Translations under genes and position numbers: made by a program
Notes under the pieces: model-generated
Databases searched by the model: none
The model's input: only the letters and a program-made list of their open reading frames with translations
Told to the model about the DNA's origin: nothing
DNA from: Trypanosoma brucei gambiense DAL972
Lineage: Eukaryota; Euglenozoa; Kinetoplastea; Trypanosomatida; Trypanosomatidae
Reading direction: 5' to 3'
Length of the DNA stretch: 64,000 nt
Assembly (NCBI RefSeq): GCF_000210295.1
Contig: NC_026740.1
Coordinates: 2,000,071 to 2,064,070, forward strand
Shown: in pieces, positions 40,236 through 50,877 of the stretch
How positions within the stretch are numbered: position 1 is the stretch's first letter
Layout of the letters: every line of letters begins with the position of its first letter

Positions 40236-43200
40236 TCACCGACTAGACACTCCGCTTTTGCCAGCGCCTTCATGAGGAATTGCCTGCGGGAGCAGCCGCG
40301 GGTCGTCCGCAATAACCTCCACGGCAAACTTCCCAGCAGCAGCAGCAGGTGGCAGTGGCGACGGACAGTCCACATGAGACGTGCTGAGAGCCGCGTAGCC
40401 TCGGCTGGTTGAAAGCGCGTTTTTGTTGGATCTGTTGGATTGGACCCCGTGGCGGTGGCGATCTAACCCGTGTTCAGAAATGTGGCTTGATGTTCGTAAA
40501 AGCGGAAAATCATCGCACTGCGGGTAACTACTCGCCTTCAACATAACGGAACTGGGCTTTGTGTAGGGTGTGCGCGGATAGTTTAGCGATGACCGTTGCG
40601 TTTGTGATGTGTCGTGTGACTGTTGTTGCACTGTTTCGGACCTCCTGCTGCTGGGCGAAGGAATGCGAACTACCACCTCGACGTCAGAACTCTTGCGGTT
40701 GGAGTCGTGAGTGGGCGAGTAATGCGTCATACTTCGGTTCTTGCTTGGCGAGGGAATTCGAACGACCACCTCAACATCCGAATTCCTGGTTGTGGATTTC
40801 TCCTTCCCTACCCGGGCCCACGATTGATATGAAACAAGCGCATCGGACTGTTGGAGTGCTGTCGGTGACAGCGTGGGACGCACGCCCTTGGCATCGGAAT
40901 TCTTCGCGTTGGAGAGTAAACTCCCGGTTGTTCGCTCCTTATATATCGATTGCATAGCGGAATACGAGTATGCGTGTGACTCGCTTTGATGGGTGATGGC
41001 AGGGTTAGAGTTCCTCGTGCTGGAGGTATCACTGGTCACAAGATACTGGCGTTGTCTTTGGTGCCGTGTCGACTTGGGTGACGGGACACGAACAGTTACC
41101 TCAGCATCCGAATGCACAGTACTGATCATATCACTGCCCGATCGCTGTTCTCGCCGCCGATCTTCTTTTTCATTTGCCGTCTCCGTATCGGAACGGTGCC
41201 TAACAGCCAACGATGGTGGAGTATAACGAGCAGGCTTGGAGTCCAGGTTTTTCGTACTTGAGAGCAGGTTCTCATTGGAGTGCTCTGGACGTTGCGCCGG
41301 GGTGGCTGACACCTGAGAGGTCAGTGACGCGGGTTGTGAAGGGAACCTGAGATCGGAATTTCTTCGACTGGTCGCCGTGAAGGCTTCATGTTGCGTTACG
41401 GACTGCTTCGCGTTTGATGGTGAGGAGAAAGCAGGTCCTGTGACTACATTTTCACTGTATGAAACCCGACTACACGAGTGCTGCCGTTGCTGCTGCTGTT
41501 GTTGTTCGACCGAGAGCGACGGTGACACACGTTGGGAAAATAAAGACTGGGAATTTCTGCCAACAGGGACCATGCTTTCAATCAAGCGGTCTTGGTGTGG
41601 TGATTGCACCGCCTGCTGCTTTGCAGCTACCGACGAATCATCACGGGGAAACCCAAAGCTAGGGTTTCTGCTGCTGCGAGTTGCGTTCTCACTATACCGC
41701 TGCTGTTGTTGTTGCCTTTCTTGTACCGACCGCAATGAGCCCGGAGCCTGCGGAGTCCAACGCTCCCTCTCCAGTGCTGGGTCACGACCGGACTCTATGG
41801 TTGCCCGTTCGGTACTGGTGCTTTGGCTCTGAAGCCGTTGAAATTCTTGTTTGAGTAGACACAGCATATCGTTTTTGTTAGCATCTGATGGCGCGACAGT
41901 GGGGTTGCTGAGCTCTGATATTTTCACGGTGGAAGTCAGACTTCCATGTTGTTGTTCTTGATGTTGTGACTGCTCAGTTGCGCGCCGCGCATTTAGCGCT
42001 TTGTCGTGACGCGGGACTCCAACGTCAGAATCCTCAACTTTGCGGAACGGGCCCACACACATTTGTTGCTCTTGTTGCCTGGCCGGGGCTTGAACCTCCA
42101 ACTGGCTTCTGCTCATTCGTAGGGAAAGGGGGTTTAATTTCCCTTCCCCTTCCTCCCTATCCGCTTTGGTTGCGGAGTTCCCCCGCTTCTCCGCCGACGG
42201 CGGGGCCGTCATTACCTGCTTTTCTTCAGTCTTTCCCACGGGTGTTTGGCTGGGGGAACACTTCCTTAACGATGCTTCGTGCACATCCAACGCTCGTGCT
42301 GCAACAACATCTCGCAAAGTGCACTCTCGAGGCAACTCAATTGCGTGTGCTTGTTGGACTCTGACATCTCTTGCTACCCGTCTTTCAAACTCTTGGAATG
42401 CTGTCAGCGCACCGCGAGGCACCGCACTCTGCTCTAACACCGTGCTCTTCACGGTGACATTTTCATCTGGCGTCGTTAGTGTACGACCATTTCCACTGGT
42501 CTCTTTGGTACGATCTACAACATCAGCTGACGCAGAGCCAAACATACGCGTCTTTGACTTTGTGGACAAGCTCTCTTCAACGCGAAACGAATCAGCGTGA
42601 CCACGTGATCGTAGAGGCGAAATGCACGTACTCTTCCCGACGTGGGCTTCGTGCACTTCCCCTCTTTGGTCTCGATAAGAGGTGTTTTCTGTTTTTTGCT
42701 GCTCGCTGCTGTTCAGGTGCTCAGTGGAATTGAACTCGTCCTGCTCCGCGAACAGCACGGCTGCCGTCGAAGTCCCGCGAGCATACGTTCTACTAGGTTT
42801 CGCCGGAGGGGTTTCCATTGATGAATTTGTAGTGGCATTAAGCCTACTGCCGTTCCATCCACTGTAGCGGAGGTTAAAGCTGTTATTGCAACTGTTGCCA
42901 TTGCGACACAAACTACCTCTTCTAGAGGGACCACCAACTGGTCCAGCAAATGCCCCACGATCGCTTGTCGTCGTCATATCAACATCGCTGTCGTGCCTGC
43001 AGCGTACTGAAGGCGAATTATCGCGTACCTCTCGTCGGGAAGGCGCCACCCGATGCGGACAGCACCCTCTCTCAAAGTCTGGTGTGGCCGGTCCCTCATA
43101 ACTGGGGTTGAATGTTGGCGGTGGGTAACTTGGCTTGCCCCGCCGGTTTCCCTCAGCGGTCTGACCCTGTAACAACTTCAATTTCCGATGAAGGTGGTCA

Positions 43201-45023
43201 TCTGTCACATCTTCCGGTGCATAGCAACCATGCGGGGCGGGGAGATCCGAAGTGTCTAACCCCGTGTTCTTCGGTGGGTCCGACTGCACGTACGGAGGGA
43301 CATATTCAAAGGAAGCGGTTTTGTTTTCGCTTTTCTCGTCTGGTGGGGTACACGTGGGATTAAATCTGGAGCGTTCAGCCTCCTCTTCTGCCTTCAGTAC
43401 TGCCCGTGAGGGTCGATGAAGCCTCATCCAAAGTGCCCGAAGGTCCTCAATGGCCGCCCGCTGAGCTTCGGCAACGGTCTGCGGGTTGGGACGAAGAAAG
43501 ACAAACTGCTGTGCCTGACAAATGGGGCCCGCTAACATCTCTAGTGCTGTTATGGGATTCTGTGAGAGGGTGTCGCCATTCAATCGGGCCCTCCGTGGGG
43601 ATCCCGGGGACTTCATCACCGAATGATTCATCGATACCGTGCCAGTTGCGCTACTCGAGCGTTCGGGGCTCTTCTGTTCAGTGACACATCCCAAAGGCTT
43701 TTTCCACCCCAAAGAAAGGGCTGCCGCCGATGCATGACCTTTTCTTCGACCCAAAATGGCCGTGTGGGAGTAGTTCCGTATGGACACCACCTCTGGGATC
43801 TGTTCAGGTGTGAGGATCGGGCACTGCGACTCGTGGCGCACAATACACGAGCAACTATGGCCAGCCTTTAATGTACTACATACATGCTCAGCGTGCTTCA
43901 ACACCTCCTGGTCATCCTCTTCATTGCTGCTAACGTCATCCTTCGGAGTTGCATAGCGGACGGAGGGTAATATCGTCAAGCGCCGTCCCTCGCTTATTTC
44001 GTCAATGCAGTATGTCACGTCAACACAGATCCTCATGGGCACCGTCAAAGCATACTCAATAACTTCATTGAAATCGTTGTGACTTTTTAGCCACGCACAA
44101 CACTTCGCCCACTGGGATGTTTCCCCCTCCTTCTCTACACCGTTAGAAGCGGATCCGGCATGATGTGCGGCTGCCTCTGCGACAGGGATAGTGTTGAGGA
44201 ACAATGGGTCCGATGCAACTTCAAGCAGCGGGTCCTCAAAGACACCCACCACCCGTGTGACGTAAGCGGGCCAATAAAGTGGCGACTGCGTCCCTGTCGG
44301 TGAAGGACTCCTCTCCTGCGGCCACACCTGTGCCTGACTACCGGTGTCACCTCTGCTGCCGCTGCCATTGTGAAATTGGTTGTGGCGATATCTCGTGCTT
44401 CCTTCAGGCCACACAGCGAGGACCTTCTGCATTCGGTCCCCAGCCTTACCCTGCGGTTGCAGCAATTCGCTCCGTGCGTACACAAGGCACCGCCGTTGGC
44501 TATAATCCACTAATGCACAGCTGTTTACGTCCAGCTTCTCTGTCACAGTGTTGGCATAGCAGGATGCCGGAATTGTCCCGCGCGGCACAACCCATGTACG
44601 TGGACAATCCATGCGACTCAGTGTCCGCACATTGAATGCTTCCACCACGCCAGGGAGTCCATAGTAAACGGTATTGTTGATAACTTTATCGGATACTGTT
44701 AATCCACCACAAGTGTTGGCACGCTCACAGCTGCGGCTGCTAATGCCGTTGCTAACGCTGTCGCCACTGGCAAGAGTCACAGCAGTGGTGATTGTTGTGG
44801 TCCTCGTTGCGGTCATGGTAGTCGTCGTTGCTGTTGTTTTGATCGCACCATCGCTGTAAATCGCCTCGGATCCGTCGCTGCTCATGTAGTCGTCATCATC
44901 CAGCGCGCCAATGTAATACTTTTGGTGTTCATTGAGCAGCAACTGCAGCGCTTCCTCATCTGAGGGCCGCTCCATAACATCCCGCAGTGAGAGCGCACCT
45001 GACTCCTGTGTCTTCTGATCCAT
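40236..45023 (-). CDS. Large low-complexity protein with repeated VRIPSP motifs, function unknown
   Basis: 1595 residues from the ATG at 45023 (the longer frame starts with TTG). I recognise no domain. Residues of about 1-40 are acidic; a moderately conserved-looking section follows (about 120-420, with YGLPGVVEAFNVRTLSRMDC and several Cys). The rest is Ser/Arg/Gln-rich and probably disordered, with Gln runs near 1135, 1185 and 1225. The C-terminal third has a degenerate repeat, (D/A)xEVxVR(I/V)PSP, clear at about 1380, 1480 and 1510 (40655-40690, 40746-40785, 41077-41112 in DNA). Recurring RNSD/RNSN motifs lie between. SP-rich basic repeats of this kind are often phosphorylated and cytoskeleton-linked, but that is only a guess. 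No signal peptide or membrane span is visible. Confidence 0.85.
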   Translation of the reverse strand: MDQKTQESGALSLRDVMERPSDEEALQLLLNEHQKYYIGALDDDDYMSSDGSEAIYSDGAIKTTATTTTMTATRTTTITTAVTLASGDSVSNGISSRSCERANTCGGLTVSDKVINNTVYYGLPGVVEAFNVRTLSRMDCPRTWVVPRGTIPASCYANTVTEKLDVNSCALVDYSQRRCLVYARSELLQPQGKAGDRMQKVLAVWPEGSTRYRHNQFHNGSGSRGDTGSQAQVWPQERSPSPTGTQSPLYWPAYVTRVVGVFEDPLLEVASDPLFLNTIPVAEAAAHHAGSASNGVEKEGETSQWAKCCAWLKSHNDFNEVIEYALTVPMRICVDVTYCIDEISEGRRLTILPSVRYATPKDDVSSNEEDDQEVLKHAEHVCSTLKAGHSCSCIVRHESQCPILTPEQIPEVVSIRNYSHTAILGRRKGHASAAALSLGWKKPLGCVTEQKSPERSSSATGTVSMNHSVMKSPGSPRRARLNGDTLSQNPITALEMLAGPICQAQQFVFLRPNPQTVAEAQRAAIEDLRALWMRLHRPSRAVLKAEEEAERSRFNPTCTPPDEKSENKTASFEYVPPYVQSDPPKNTGLDTSDLPAPHGCYAPEDVTDDHLHRKLKLLQGQTAEGNRRGKPSYPPPTFNPSYEGPATPDFERGCCPHRVAPSRREVRDNSPSVRCRHDSDVDMTTTSDRGAFAGPVGGPSRRGSLCRNGNSCNNSFNLRYSGWNGSRLNATTNSSMETPPAKPSRTYARGTSTAAVLFAEQDEFNSTEHLNSSEQQKTENTSYRDQRGEVHEAHVGKSTCISPLRSRGHADSFRVEESLSTKSKTRMFGSASADVVDRTKETSGNGRTLTTPDENVTVKSTVLEQSAVPRGALTAFQEFERRVARDVRVQQAHAIELPRECTLRDVVAARALDVHEASLRKCSPSQTPVGKTEEKQVMTAPPSAEKRGNSATKADREEGEGKLNPLSLRMSRSQLEVQAPARQQEQQMCVGPFRKVEDSDVGVPRHDKALNARRATEQSQHQEQQHGSLTSTVKISELSNPTVAPSDANKNDMLCLLKQEFQRLQSQSTSTERATIESGRDPALERERWTPQAPGSLRSVQERQQQQQRYSENATRSSRNPSFGFPRDDSSVAAKQQAVQSPHQDRLIESMVPVGRNSQSLFSQRVSPSLSVEQQQQQQRQHSCSRVSYSENVVTGPAFSSPSNAKQSVTQHEAFTATSRRNSDLRFPSQPASLTSQVSATPAQRPEHSNENLLSSTKNLDSKPARYTPPSLAVRHRSDTETANEKEDRRREQRSGSDMISTVHSDAEVTVRVPSPKSTRHQRQRQYLVTSDTSSTRNSNPAITHQSESHAYSYSAMQSIYKERTTGSLLSNAKNSDAKGVRPTLSPTALQQSDALVSYQSWARVGKEKSTTRNSDVEVVVRIPSPSKNRSMTHYSPTHDSNRKSSDVEVVVRIPSPSSRRSETVQQQSHDTSQTQRSSLNYPRTPYTKPSSVMLKASSYPQCDDFPLLRTSSHISEHGLDRHRHGVQSNRSNKNALSTSRGYAALSTSHVDCPSPLPPAAAAGKFAVEVIADDPRLLPQAIPHEGAGKSGVSSR

Positions 45024-45884
45024 TTGCTTCAGCCTCAACAGTTACTGAATCTACTTCTCTAGTTATTTATATATTTTCTGTTTTTCTTTCCTTCGCTTCG
45101 TCAGGCGACAATGTGGGCTTTTGTGCGGCCAAAGTCTGTCAACACAAATATATATATATATATATATATTCTTCGCTTGCGCACGGCTGTGAGCGACCAA
45201 AAAGGGGAAACAGAGGCAAGAAGACGACGGCAGCGGTAATGCTAAAAGAATAAAAATCAACCGCGGCTTCCTCGACAGACTGGCTAATGTACAATTAGGT
45301 GCCAATAACCGCTGAGCAAAGTGGGAAAACGAAAAACAGATAGAAGAAAGGTAAAGAAAAGAAAACAAATTTCCAACTAGAGGTGTGACGTTTTATTCAA
45401 GCTGCATATGTTTGTACAGTGTCGCAGGGGGTTGGGCATGAGGGAGCGCTGGCAAAGCGACAAAGCAGTAGACGCTCCGTTGGACGACCATCAATACAAG
45501 TACTAAGACGTGTATTTTTTTTTTTTAAAAGACGAAGAACACACACGAAAAGGAGGGAGATGAATATCTGCCTGCGTATGAATATATCTCCATCCAACAA
45601 CGATACGTTTCAAATCACCGGGTCGGCTTTTATAGCTGCCCATCCGCTCACCTCATTGAAGTAAAAGGAGTTATGTACTGTGCACGGGGCCCTATAAAAC
45701 TCACCTTCCTTCTGCTCCACTTACCGGTCCCCCACTCCATGCTGTTGCCCCTTTCAACGTTATGGGAAACATAACTAACAATTGAGTAAACTCCAGCACT
45801 AATTCTGCACACCAAATGCATTTGTGCGTCGTCGCTGCAACTTTCATCCTCCTTTTCTTTTCTTTTCATTTTCTTCCCACGCCA
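45024..45884. other. Intergenic region, large protein / small protein
   Basis: Spacer with a TA microsatellite at 45148-45169 and a T13 tract near 45512-45525. No credible gene. Confidence 0.6.
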
Positions 45885-46349
45885 CTACAACAACTCCCGT
45901 GATGGCTGATGCGGCGGTACCGTGTCCCAACTCTCCGGATATCGCGGTCGCAGCCTACTGCCATACGTATCCGTGTAACTTTTCGTTGATACCGATGTTG
46001 CTTGTGGCATGGGGCCCGTCACTCCAATGAAGCGCAACCGATCCCTCAGCGCTCGCAACTGTTCTGGCGTCTTTACCCGCCGTGGTTGCCGCATGATGAG
46101 ATCTAAACTGTGAGATGAGTGCATTCCCCCTCTAATGTTGTTAGAATTGTGTATCGATTCCTGACGCCCAACGGCAGGTGGGAGGGCGTAAGATTTGATT
46201 GTATAATATGGTCTACGCAATATTTCTTCATTCTCCTCGACAGCATCACGCTTCAGCCATTCCATTTTCCGCGCACGCACGGGTAGTGGGTGAAGCAGCT
46301 CCCGCCATGCTGTTCGGTACCGTCTATGTGCGGTACAGTGCCGAAGCAT
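45885..46349 (-). CDS. Small basic protein, function unknown
   Basis: 154 residues from the ATG at 46349. The longer open frame adds 41 residues that translate an AT microsatellite (alternating Tyr/Ile), which is not credible. The protein begins MLRHCTAHRRYRTAWRELL, with an amphipathic basic start that could target mitochondria, followed by a charged helix (RARKMEWLKRDAVEENEEILRRP). The second half has a KTPEQLRALRDRLRFIGVTG helix and a Pro/Ser/Arg-rich tail. I do not recognise a family; small mitochondrial complex subunits or ribosomal proteins of kinetoplastids look like this. CACAG at 46389 on the minus strand is a possible splice acceptor, 40 bases upstream. Natural composition and position on the coding strand support a real gene. 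Confidence 0.7.
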   Translation of the reverse strand: MLRHCTAHRRYRTAWRELLHPLPVRARKMEWLKRDAVEENEEILRRPYYTIKSYALPPAVGRQESIHNSNNIRGGMHSSHSLDLIMRQPRRVKTPEQLRALRDRLRFIGVTGPMPQATSVSTKSYTDTYGSRLRPRYPESWDTVPPHQPSRELL

Positions 46350-46432
46350 AAAAACAATGTGTTTTGCAGGACAAGGGAAGTCACTTGACTGTGGAAACCG
46401 CGGGTATATATGTGCGGGGGCCCTAACTCCCA

Positions 46433-46463
<31 letters not shown>

Positions 46464-47856
46464 TATATACATGCAAACATATTTATATTAATATGTAAGA
46501 AATACCAGGTGAGAGAAATGAGAGAGAGAGAGTTATAGCTTACATAATGTTTGTGAATAAGAATGATGATGGTGATGATGCATACACGTGTTAGTTAATG
46601 GCGGGCACCGGATGCGTGTTTTTGTTTCCCTCCGCGGCAACGGTAATGGGGGATGGGGAGGGGGGGGGGAAGAAAAGAGCAAGAGACGAAGAAAACGATT
46701 GGTAAGTTTGTAGGAGAAGGGAAGGGGAAGCGCGAAAACATTTTGAAAAAATGTATATATATATATATATAACATATAAATTCACTTGCCTTATGCTGAG
46801 TCTATATGACGTTGATACTTATACAACCGCGGCCGAAAAACGGAAAAAAAACACAACAAAAACAGGCAAACAACTGCACCTCATGGTTTCTTTCGTTGTG
46901 CATGTGAGAAAATTTGACCTTGTAAAGTGTGTGCCACACAAAGGATGGGAATACGCGTATGTGAGTGTATATATCCAGCGACTGTGGTCCAAAATTATAT
47001 GAGGCATTTCTTCTCTCCCTTTCATATCCCACCTCACATAAGCTGTTTCCACACGCTTCAAGTGAATGTAAACGAAGAAGAACAAATTTCGTGTCTGCAT
47101 CAGCAAACACACAAACATTCGTGTATCAATCGCCCACTTCAAAAATATTTGCGGTACCACTCCCACCTTCTTACCCGTTGTTTTATATAAAATATATAAA
47201 CATGTACAAACACACATGCGTATCGATGTAAACAAATATTTACATATGTTTATATCCATATGTTTATACACTTTGTGACTGAATTTCAAGCAGCCGATTT
47301 CGTTATTTTTCACTTTTTCTTCTTCCTTTTCTTTCTTCTCATAGTTGCACCTTACGCTTCTTCTTCCCTCCATTTTTTCCCCCTTGCTACTACATTTATG
47401 TATGTATACTTTTATTCTTCCCCACCTTTCTCCCTGTGTGTTTTTCTTCACTCGTTCAATAATAGATATTTATGTAACTGAGAAAAAGGGAGGAGAGATG
47501 ACAAAGAGGGATGAAAACCTGCTATGTTTTTCTCTTCATTTCCCCTTTAGTTTCTATATAATTTGTGCTGAATAATCTTTCCTTCATGCGGTATATTTCG
47601 CTCCATATATGAAGAAAAAAAAAAAAGGGAAACAAATACAATACGACAACAACGTGATTACAAATAAAATCTCAAACGGTTATTTCATAACAGCGTCAGC
47701 ACGATGGTCAACCGCAGCGGTAATGCTGATCATAAACATTTTTGTGCATGCATGGTCAAACAAAAACACGTACACATGCACACAGACGGCGATTGGTACC
47801 AAAAATCACACAGCACCTTCACACGGTCGTAGACAAATGGAAAAAACAACAACAAT

Positions 47857-47887
<31 letters not shown>

Positions 47888-48921
47888 CATCAGCTCAATA
47901 CATATGTATAGAAATATAAACTAGGATCACATATACAACTGAGGCGGAAAAGTGCAGAAGCATGAAACAAGTTTTTTTTCCCCCCCTCCACACGTTAAAT
48001 GAAGTCCGCGCCATCAACACCGTCGCTGCCGTTGATGGCCCGTGCCATTCCCGACCTCCCTTCAGTACAGTCGCTGGGGGTGGGCGGGTGAAATGCAACC
48101 AAACCATCAAACGTTTTAACAATAATAGTCACAATAGTAATAATGGTAATGATAGTAATAATAAATGATGCAAATGCACACCACGTGTATGATACAGGGG
48201 GAAAATTAAAGAAAAAATGGGTGGAAAGAGTAAAGTGTGTCTGCGCGTGCGTATCAACAAGAGAAGGAACGGCTGCGGTGCCACGTTGAAGAGGTCCCCA
48301 GGAACATAAGTATCCCGTGTGAACAATTTAAGGAAAGTAAAAAAAAAAACACATGGGGGGGGGGAGGAGGAGGAAAAAAAGAGGGAAAATTCATAATGAA
48401 AAAACAAACAAACACTTAGCCGAGACAAGAAGGAGAAAAAAAAGCAAAAAAAAAGGAAGAAGGGTGACGTACGTGAACCTGAGAGAATCATTGCTCAATT
48501 CGTCCTTTTCCTTTCTTCCGTTCCACCACCACCATACGGCTACACACACACATACACACATATATATATAAATATATGTGTGGCCGTAGCATCCCCCACA
48601 AGCACAAGCCAAACCAAATAAAGCAACGCTGAAGAGAACAGAAACTGGAAAGAGTTGATGTACGCTCACGGAACGGGCAAAGCCGCTCCTTTCAACGAAC
48701 CCACAACGTAAAGTCTGCCCTGCAGGCATACGTTCATAAGCTACAGCAGATAAACGAATGCACACAAGGACACCTATACATACGTATGCATATGCATATA
48801 TGCATATATGCGCATGTGTGCGTGTGTGTTTACTTTGTCACCACTCTCGTACAAGAATGGGGAAATATGTCTCACTGTTAATGCCACAACTCCGGGTTGT
48901 TGGAGTCGAATCTCTTCATTG
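46350..48921. other. 2.57-kb gene-poor interval rich in simple repeats
   Basis: It contains two AT microsatellites (46434-46470 and 46753-46770), a G-rich tract (46648-46673), a (CAA)n tract (about 47845-47887), a G11 run (48354-48364) and a (TA/CA) tract near 48545-48570. A 210-codon minus-strand frame (46819-47451) is Lys/Glu/Cys-rich and not convincing. It probably consists of untranslated regions and spacer. Confidence 0.55.
47845..47887. repeat. (CAA)n microsatellite
   Basis: About 14 units of CAA with one CAATAA interruption near the left end, in a gene-free interval. On the transcribed minus strand it reads TTG repeats. Confidence 0.85.
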
Positions 48922-50877
48922 CTACCGCCGCGTTGGCCGAAGTCCTTTGGGCTTTGCTATTGTTGTTGCGCACTTTGGGATGTGCCGTTCAGCCGTCATT
49001 TGGGCGAACTTCCGCCCGCAGTGTGGACAGGGCACCCGATCATCATATTCTGCCGGCAACGGCACCGGTTGTGACAACTGCCTTTGCTGTGTACTTTTGC
49101 TACCGGTACTCTGCGCGCCACTTTTCCCGCCCGGGGCATCTTCCGGTGTCACCTGCCGCATCGCGCGCATTGCGGCCTGAAACTGTTCATGCTGAATCTT
49201 CCACTTAGGTAGTTTGGCTTGTCCACCCATTTGGGCGGTAGTGTTCTGCTTACCTGCGCCAAAGGTTCCACCGTCGCCTCTGCCGTGTGAGATGTGGGAC
49301 GATGGTGCAACATCGTGGATCCCTTCGATACCTTCCAAGCGTTGCCCCTTCATGTCAAACACACGCCGCTTCTTTTGCACTTTCGCACAGGCCGCTTCGT
49401 GGCGAGCTAAGATGGAGGAGCGAAACGTTCTCCCGCATAGGTTACAGGGAAGCAATGGCTCGTTTGCCGGAGGTGGAGGCGCTACTCCGCTCTTGCCTAC
49501 ATCATTGTAACTAATGCCACCGCCACTACCACCAACCACAACATCGTCCAACGAGGCAGCACCGCCTGCTGAAGCGCCAGCCTGCCGTTGCCCGTAGCCG
49601 GATACAGCAGTGTTGTTGTTGTTGCTGTTCCCACTATTCGTACCGGTGGCATGTGGGCGCCCGTGCTTCTTTGAGGTTGTGGGTGCCCCATCACCAGCCT
49701 TAACACCTTGCTTCGGAGGTCGCGAGCCACCTGTCGTTTCGTTCGTGAGATGTTCTCTATCGCTGAAGTTGTTACGGTTGCCACCACCAACGGGTATATC
49801 GTCGAACTGCAGCGCTACACCACCTCCTTGTTGCCCTGAACCGGCCCCCTTGGCCAATGCCGTCCGTGATGGAGCCGCAGTTTTCCCCTGTGGTGCAGGA
49901 GGTGCTGCTTGACGGATTGCACCACCACCGCCGTTATCTTCGTTTTCATGCGGTACACTCACATCATAGTTCCATGCCGGCTTCTGTGACTTCCCTCGCC
50001 TCCCCGTTGCTGCTGGCGTGGGGCTCGGGCGCAATACCCATTCTTCCTCGCCACCTTGTGGTTCATCTATCACTCCACCGCCGCTCTCCTTGTTGTTGCC
50101 ACGCGGCACCACTTGACGGTTTGCCCCAAATGCGGTGTCGTGGGTCACAGCTGGTGAGAACATGCGTGTCGCGACGTCATACGCCTCATTGACGCCGTTA
50201 AAGGCACCGTTATTGTTGTTGTTTCCCCTACCCGCGTGGGGACCTGCACCGGCGCCTCGCACTGACTGCGTAGGCTCTCCTCCCATCATCTGTTGCTGTT
50301 TCCTCCGTTGTTGCTCTTTAAATTGCGCTATGGAGGCCCTTAGGGAGTCCATTGAAATACTACCTCCGAACTCTGGAACCGCTCCTTCAACAAGTGTTGA
50401 TACCGCGGGTGTGCTAATACTGGCGGATGAAAAACTATTGGCATGAGGATTATCCACCTGAACCAGTTGGTCAGATAACATGGCCCAAAGTTGTCGTGCC
50501 TGATCGGGAGTGATGATCCCCGCCCGTGTCGCTCGCTTGAAGTCCTCCTCGACGACATTTGCGATTCGGCGGGCGCGGGCGGGTGGGTGGAGGCTCGTCC
50601 GCCCTCCAGTGAGTGTGCCGGGTGCTGAAGGAGGCACTTCTGCAGATTCCCACTGCACAGATGGAGCCACAGGGGGTTGCTTCTGCGTTAATCCTTCAAC
50701 GCCGTTACTATCCTCCTCGGTGTGCTGCCGTGAGGCGGAAGGGGAGAAGCGTCTCTGTTCACGAGTAATTCGTTGCTGCCGCTCTTCTCGAATCTTTTTG
50801 GCGCGCTCAATCTGTGCGGCACGTTTGGCTGCGTAGTCCTGTACAAAATCTGTTGCTGACGACGGCTCGTGGGGCAT
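48922..50877 (-). CDS. ZC2HC1-type C2HC zinc-finger protein
   Basis: 651 residues from the ATG at 50877 (MPHEPSSATDFVQDYAAKRAAQIERA); upstream codons in the longer frame translate a TA microsatellite and are excluded. Two C2HC fingers lie at the C-terminus: CNLC...H...C at about 478-497 and CPHC...H...C at 617-636. Between them KWKIQHEQFQAAMRAMR matches the linker helix of the ZC2HC1 (FAM164) family. The N-terminus has a basic coiled-coil segment (about 20-45), and the middle 400 residues are Gly/Asn/Pro-rich and probably disordered. ZC2HC1 proteins in ciliates and trypanosomes are often found at flagella or basal bodies, but the family's biochemical role is not established. The two fingers keep every expected ligand. 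Confidence 0.85.
   Translation of the reverse strand: MPHEPSSATDFVQDYAAKRAAQIERAKKIREERQQRITREQRRFSPSASRQHTEEDSNGVEGLTQKQPPVAPSVQWESAEVPPSAPGTLTGGRTSLHPPARARRIANVVEEDFKRATRAGIITPDQARQLWAMLSDQLVQVDNPHANSFSSASISTPAVSTLVEGAVPEFGGSISMDSLRASIAQFKEQQRRKQQQMMGGEPTQSVRGAGAGPHAGRGNNNNNGAFNGVNEAYDVATRMFSPAVTHDTAFGANRQVVPRGNNKESGGGVIDEPQGGEEEWVLRPSPTPAATGRRGKSQKPAWNYDVSVPHENEDNGGGGAIRQAAPPAPQGKTAAPSRTALAKGAGSGQQGGGVALQFDDIPVGGGNRNNFSDREHLTNETTGGSRPPKQGVKAGDGAPTTSKKHGRPHATGTNSGNSNNNNTAVSGYGQRQAGASAGGAASLDDVVVGGSGGGISYNDVGKSGVAPPPPANEPLLPCNLCGRTFRSSILARHEAACAKVQKKRRVFDMKGQRLEGIEGIHDVAPSSHISHGRGDGGTFGAGKQNTTAQMGGQAKLPKWKIQHEQFQAAMRAMRQVTPEDAPGGKSGAQSTGSKSTQQRQLSQPVPLPAEYDDRVPCPHCGRKFAQMTAERHIPKCATTIAKPKGLRPTRR

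Noticed and set aside
46819..47451. 210-codon minus-strand frame
   Set aside because: Lys/Glu and Cys/Val-rich translation of AT-rich spacer; no domain.
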